A stretch of DNA of 15,360 bases, taken from JAQVEM01 sp964603595 (lineage in GTDB: Bacteria > Actinomycetota > Humimicrobiia > Humimicrobiales > Humimicrobiaceae). The position numbers and the translations under genes are program-made. Positions within the stretch are counted from its first letter, which is position 1, and each line of letters starts with the position of its first letter. The DNA lies in NCBI GenBank assembly GCA_964603595.1, contig CAZRVN010000010.1, positions 1 to 15,360 on the forward strand. Direction: 5' to 3'. Below the pieces are notes generated by a model, which ran no database searches, was not told the DNA's origin, and saw nothing but the letters and a program-made list of their open reading frames with translations. Of this stretch, positions 13,893-15,360 are shown piece after piece.

Positions 13893-14417
13893 CTATATTT
13901 TAGATACCTGATTAAAATTTAACTCAACCGGCGTCTGCCTTCCAAATATTGAAACCAGCACCTTTAGTTTTCCCTGGTCAAGATTTATTTCATTTATAGT
14001 GCCATCAAAATTGGCAAATGGCCCAGTGGTAACTTTTACGGGCTGACCTATTTCAAAATCTGTTTTCGGTTTGGGCTTACCGCTATCCTGTCTTTTCATT
14101 ATTTTCTTTACTTCACTATCTAAAAGAGGGGTGGGTTTATCCTCCCTGCCGACAAAACCGGTTACACCAGGTGTATTTCTTACTACATACCAGGAATCAT
14201 CATCAAGATACATCTTTACTAACAGGTAGCCGGGAAGTACTCTTTTTGATGATACCTCTTTCTTGCCACTTTTAATCTCAACAACATCCTCCTGCGGGAT
14301 ATAAATATCAAAAATTTTGTTACCCATATTCATTGATTCTATCCTGTGCTCCAGGTTAGCTTTAATCTTTTTTTCATATCCAGCATATGAATTTATCACA
14401 TACCATCTTGCTCGCAT
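13893..14417 (-). CDS. nusG: Transcription termination/antitermination factor NusG
   Basis: NusG, 174 residues from the chosen start. It binds the clamp of RNA polymerase, modulates pausing and termination, and can couple polymerase to ribosomal protein S10. The N-terminal NGN domain starts at RARWYVINSYAGYEKKI and contains VLPGYLLVKMYLDDDSWYVVRNTPGVTGFVG. A C-terminal KOW domain (about residues 120-174) includes GQPVKVTTGPFANFDGTINEI. I prefer the ATG at 14417, which has GGTGA just upstream; a TTG at 14429 would extend the protein by four residues but lacks a ribosome binding site. It follows secE by 15 bp, the usual secE-nusG pair. Confidence 0.97.
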   Translation of the reverse strand: MRARWYVINSYAGYEKKIKANLEHRIESMNMGNKIFDIYIPQEDVVEIKSGKKEVSSKRVLPGYLLVKMYLDDDSWYVVRNTPGVTGFVGREDKPTPLLDSEVKKIMKRQDSGKPKPKTDFEIGQPVKVTTGPFANFDGTINEINLDQGKLKVLVSIFGRQTPVELNFNQVSKI

Positions 14418-14432
14418 TTTTATCACCAATAA

Positions 14433-14744
14433 TTAAATTTTTGCCATCCAATCCAATAATTGGATAAAAGCTAAATCAAAAACCCCCAGAATTACAGCAA
14501 ATATAATTATAGTTACTATAACTACTATAGTATAGTTTACAAGAGCCTTCCTGGTGGGCCATGTTACTCTTTTCAATTCACGTACAACATCCTTTAAAAA
14601 CTTAGCAATTCTTGAAGGCATTTCCTTTATAAATTGCTTCCAGTTCCTTTTCTTCTTTGGCTGTGACGGAACCTTCCTCTCCTGCAATTGCTTTTCCATC
14701 ATAGCCTTTTTCCTGTACTTTCTTGAAATTTTCCTCTTAGCCAT
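14433..14744 (-). CDS. secE: Preprotein translocase subunit SecE
   Basis: SecE, 103 residues, clamps SecY in the SecYEG protein-conducting channel of the cytoplasmic membrane. The conserved amphipathic region FLKDVVRELKRVTWPTRKAL (about residues 49-68) is followed by one transmembrane helix rich in Ile and Val (about 72-95). The first 40 residues are a strongly basic, probably unstructured cytoplasmic segment, longer than in the most compact single-helix SecE proteins. The ATG has an AGAAGG ribosome binding site. It lies between tRNA-Trp and nusG, a common arrangement. Confidence 0.96.
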   Translation of the reverse strand: MAKRKISRKYRKKAMMEKQLQERKVPSQPKKKRNWKQFIKEMPSRIAKFLKDVVRELKRVTWPTRKALVNYTIVVIVTIIIFAVILGVFDLAFIQLLDWMAKI

Positions 14745-14813
14745 TAAACTTAACCTTCTTTAAATAATTGTCCCTGGCAGAGCTTTATACTAAATTTCCT
14801 ATACATTTTATCC

Positions 14814-14890
14814 TGGCAGGGCTGGAGGGACTCGAACCCCCAACACCCGGTTTTGGAGACCGGTGCTCTACCAATTGGAGCTACAGCCCT
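14814..14890 (-). tRNA. tRNA-Trp (anticodon CCA)
   Basis: A complete 77-nt cloverleaf can be folded by hand. The 7-bp acceptor AGGGCTG pairs with CAGCCCT. The D stem is GCTC/GAGC, and the anticodon stem CCGGT/ACCGG carries the loop CTCCAAA, giving anticodon CCA. The T arm has the loop TTCGAGT with one G-U pair in the stem. The discriminator base is G and the 3' CCA is encoded. It lies 8 bp after rpmG and 69 bp before secE, so it is presumably cut from a polycistronic rpmG-secE transcript. Confidence 0.97.
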
Positions 14891-14898
14891 ATACAACC

Positions 14899-15048
14899 CT
14901 ATCTGGTCTCCTTATGGATAGTGTGTTTCTTGCACCATTTACAATATTTTTTTATTTCCAATCTATCGGGTGTACTCTTTTTATTTTTTTCACTGTTGTA
15001 ATTTCTTCTTTTACACTCTGTACACTCAAGAATAATTATCTGTCTCAA
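14899..15048 (-). CDS. rpmG: 50S ribosomal protein L33
   Basis: A 49-residue protein in an open reading frame reading (M)RQIIILECTECKRRNY, then a Lys/Asn-rich middle, then RLEIKKYCKWCKKHTIHKE. This matches L33, a small protein of the 50S subunit near the E site. The two CxxC pairs (ECTEC and YCKWC) make this the zinc-ribbon form. The start is a TTG at 15048 preceded by GGTGGAG; translation from it gives exactly the family N-terminus. An ATG 13 bases upstream is in a different frame and soon meets a stop. It is the first gene of the operon, after a consensus promoter and before tRNA-Trp. Confidence 0.95.
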   Translation of the reverse strand: MRQIIILECTECKRRNYNSEKNKKSTPDRLEIKKYCKWCKKHTIHKETR

Positions 15049-15085
15049 CTTTCTCCACCATTATTATTTATTATTAGAAAACGCA

Positions 15086-15121
15086 AAGAAACAAATTAGC
15101 ATTATATTTATTTGATGTCAA
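15086..15121 (-). promoter_or_regulatory. Promoter of the rpmG-secE-nusG-rplKA operon
   Basis: A perfect TTGACA (15121-15116) is followed after 17 bp by TAATTT (15098-15093), a weak -10 hexamer but preceded by TGC, an extended -10 element. The predicted start is near 15086, giving a leader of about 38 nt before the rpmG TTG. The architecture matches the promoters before rpsL and rpoB. Confidence 0.6.
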
Positions 15122-15142
15122 TAATATAAATCCCTTTCGTTC

Positions 15143-15163
15143 AAGAAAAAATACTTTTTTCTT
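15143..15163 (-). terminator. Perfect AT hairpin upstream of the rpmG promoter
   Basis: AAGAAAAAA and TTTTTTCTT form a perfect 9-bp inverted repeat around a 3-nt loop (GTA on the minus strand). It could be a terminator for a gene beyond the window edge, since the stem ends in its own T run, but only two pairs are G-C. It lies about 20 bp upstream of the -35 box. Confidence 0.35.
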
Positions 15164-15360
15164 CTATCCCGGGGGTACTAACTTATTTACTTTTATAATT
15201 TATCTTTACAATTTAATATAAACTTTATGATTTTTATATATTTTTATATATACTTTATATCATTAAACTCAATCTTATTATTTTAATTCCATTTATTCCA
15301 ATTATTTATATTTACTCCTGCCTATTATTACTTTCCTTACACATTACTCCAGTATCTTGG
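15164..15360. other. AT-rich non-coding spacer at the window edge
   Basis: About 200 bp without a recognisable gene on either strand. Positions 15181-15300 are almost devoid of G and C and include a perfect tandem repeat of the 10-mer TTTTTATATA (15231-15240 and 15241-15250). A small G/C-rich patch (15168-15177) stands out against this background. The last 60 bases are less AT-rich and may be the 3' flank of an upstream gene, but no frame is long enough to identify one. Confidence 0.5.

Noticed and set aside
15028..15061. Short upstream ORF starting with ATG at 15061 and overlapping the rpmG start
   Set aside because: It is only 11 codons, out of frame with L33, and its start lies before the GGTGGAG ribosome binding site that serves the TTG of rpmG.
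15166..15177. CCCGGGGGTAC patch resembling a cloning-vector polylinker
   Set aside because: The similarity to a SmaI/KpnI polylinker is only partial, the order is not exact and the flanks are ordinary AT-rich DNA, so contamination is not supported.
15301..15360. End of an upstream gene or rRNA/tRNA at the window edge
   Set aside because: All three minus-strand frames close within about 50 bases with no recognisable C-terminus, and no tRNA or 5S rRNA motif could be found.

Overview
This is a bacterial chromosomal window, AT-rich (roughly one third G+C by eye), holding the rpmG-secE-nusG-rplKAJL-rpoBC-rpsLG-fusA-tuf gene block. Every supported gene lies on the minus strand, so transcription runs from the high coordinates to the low ones. 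No mobile element, CRISPR array, rRNA or metabolic gene was found. Most of the window is core ribosome, secretion and RNA polymerase machinery.

Layout in transcription order. An AT-rich spacer (about 15360-15122) carries a perfect AT hairpin and leads to a sigma-A-type promoter. Next come rpmG (50S L33, TTG start), tRNA-Trp(CCA), secE, nusG, rplK (L11) and rplA (L1, TTG start). The rplA-rplJ gap holds a clear ribosomal protein L10 leader followed by a mutually exclusive antiterminator and terminator. Then come rplJ (L10) and an unusually long rplL (L7/L12). A 369-bp gap follows, with an attenuator-like hairpin, a good extended -10 promoter and a stem-loop at the predicted mRNA 5' end. It leads into rpoB and rpoC. 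A further 160-bp gap with an AT-rich hairpin and another strong promoter precedes rpsL, rpsG, fusA and the first nine codons of tuf at the window edge.

The genes form one functional unit. L10 and L12 build the ribosomal stalk, and L11 and L1 sit at or near the GTPase-associated centre and E site. EF-G and EF-Tu are the GTPases recruited by that stalk. NusG links RNA polymerase (beta and beta') to the ribosome, and SecE is an essential subunit of the SecYEG channel.

Organism: gene order alone fits many phyla. The beta' subunit has the actinobacterial-type N-terminal stretch ([20 protein letters not shown] with the downstream YFKGGMGAEAI block) and a long charged insertion between them, as in Actinobacteriota. 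The low G+C content and Lys-rich composition are not those of typical actinobacteria. A deep, low-GC anaerobic actinobacterial lineage or a neighbouring phylum is my best inference; a Firmicutes-like origin is not excluded.

I do not see an obviously new multi-gene system. The most unusual items are charged low-complexity additions to three neighbouring core proteins: an N-terminal extension of L7/L12 built from a 24-bp tandem repeat, a pentapeptide-repeat Lys-rich tail on RpoB, and an acidic insertion in RpoC. The regulatory RNA elements in the intergenic gaps are also well resolved.
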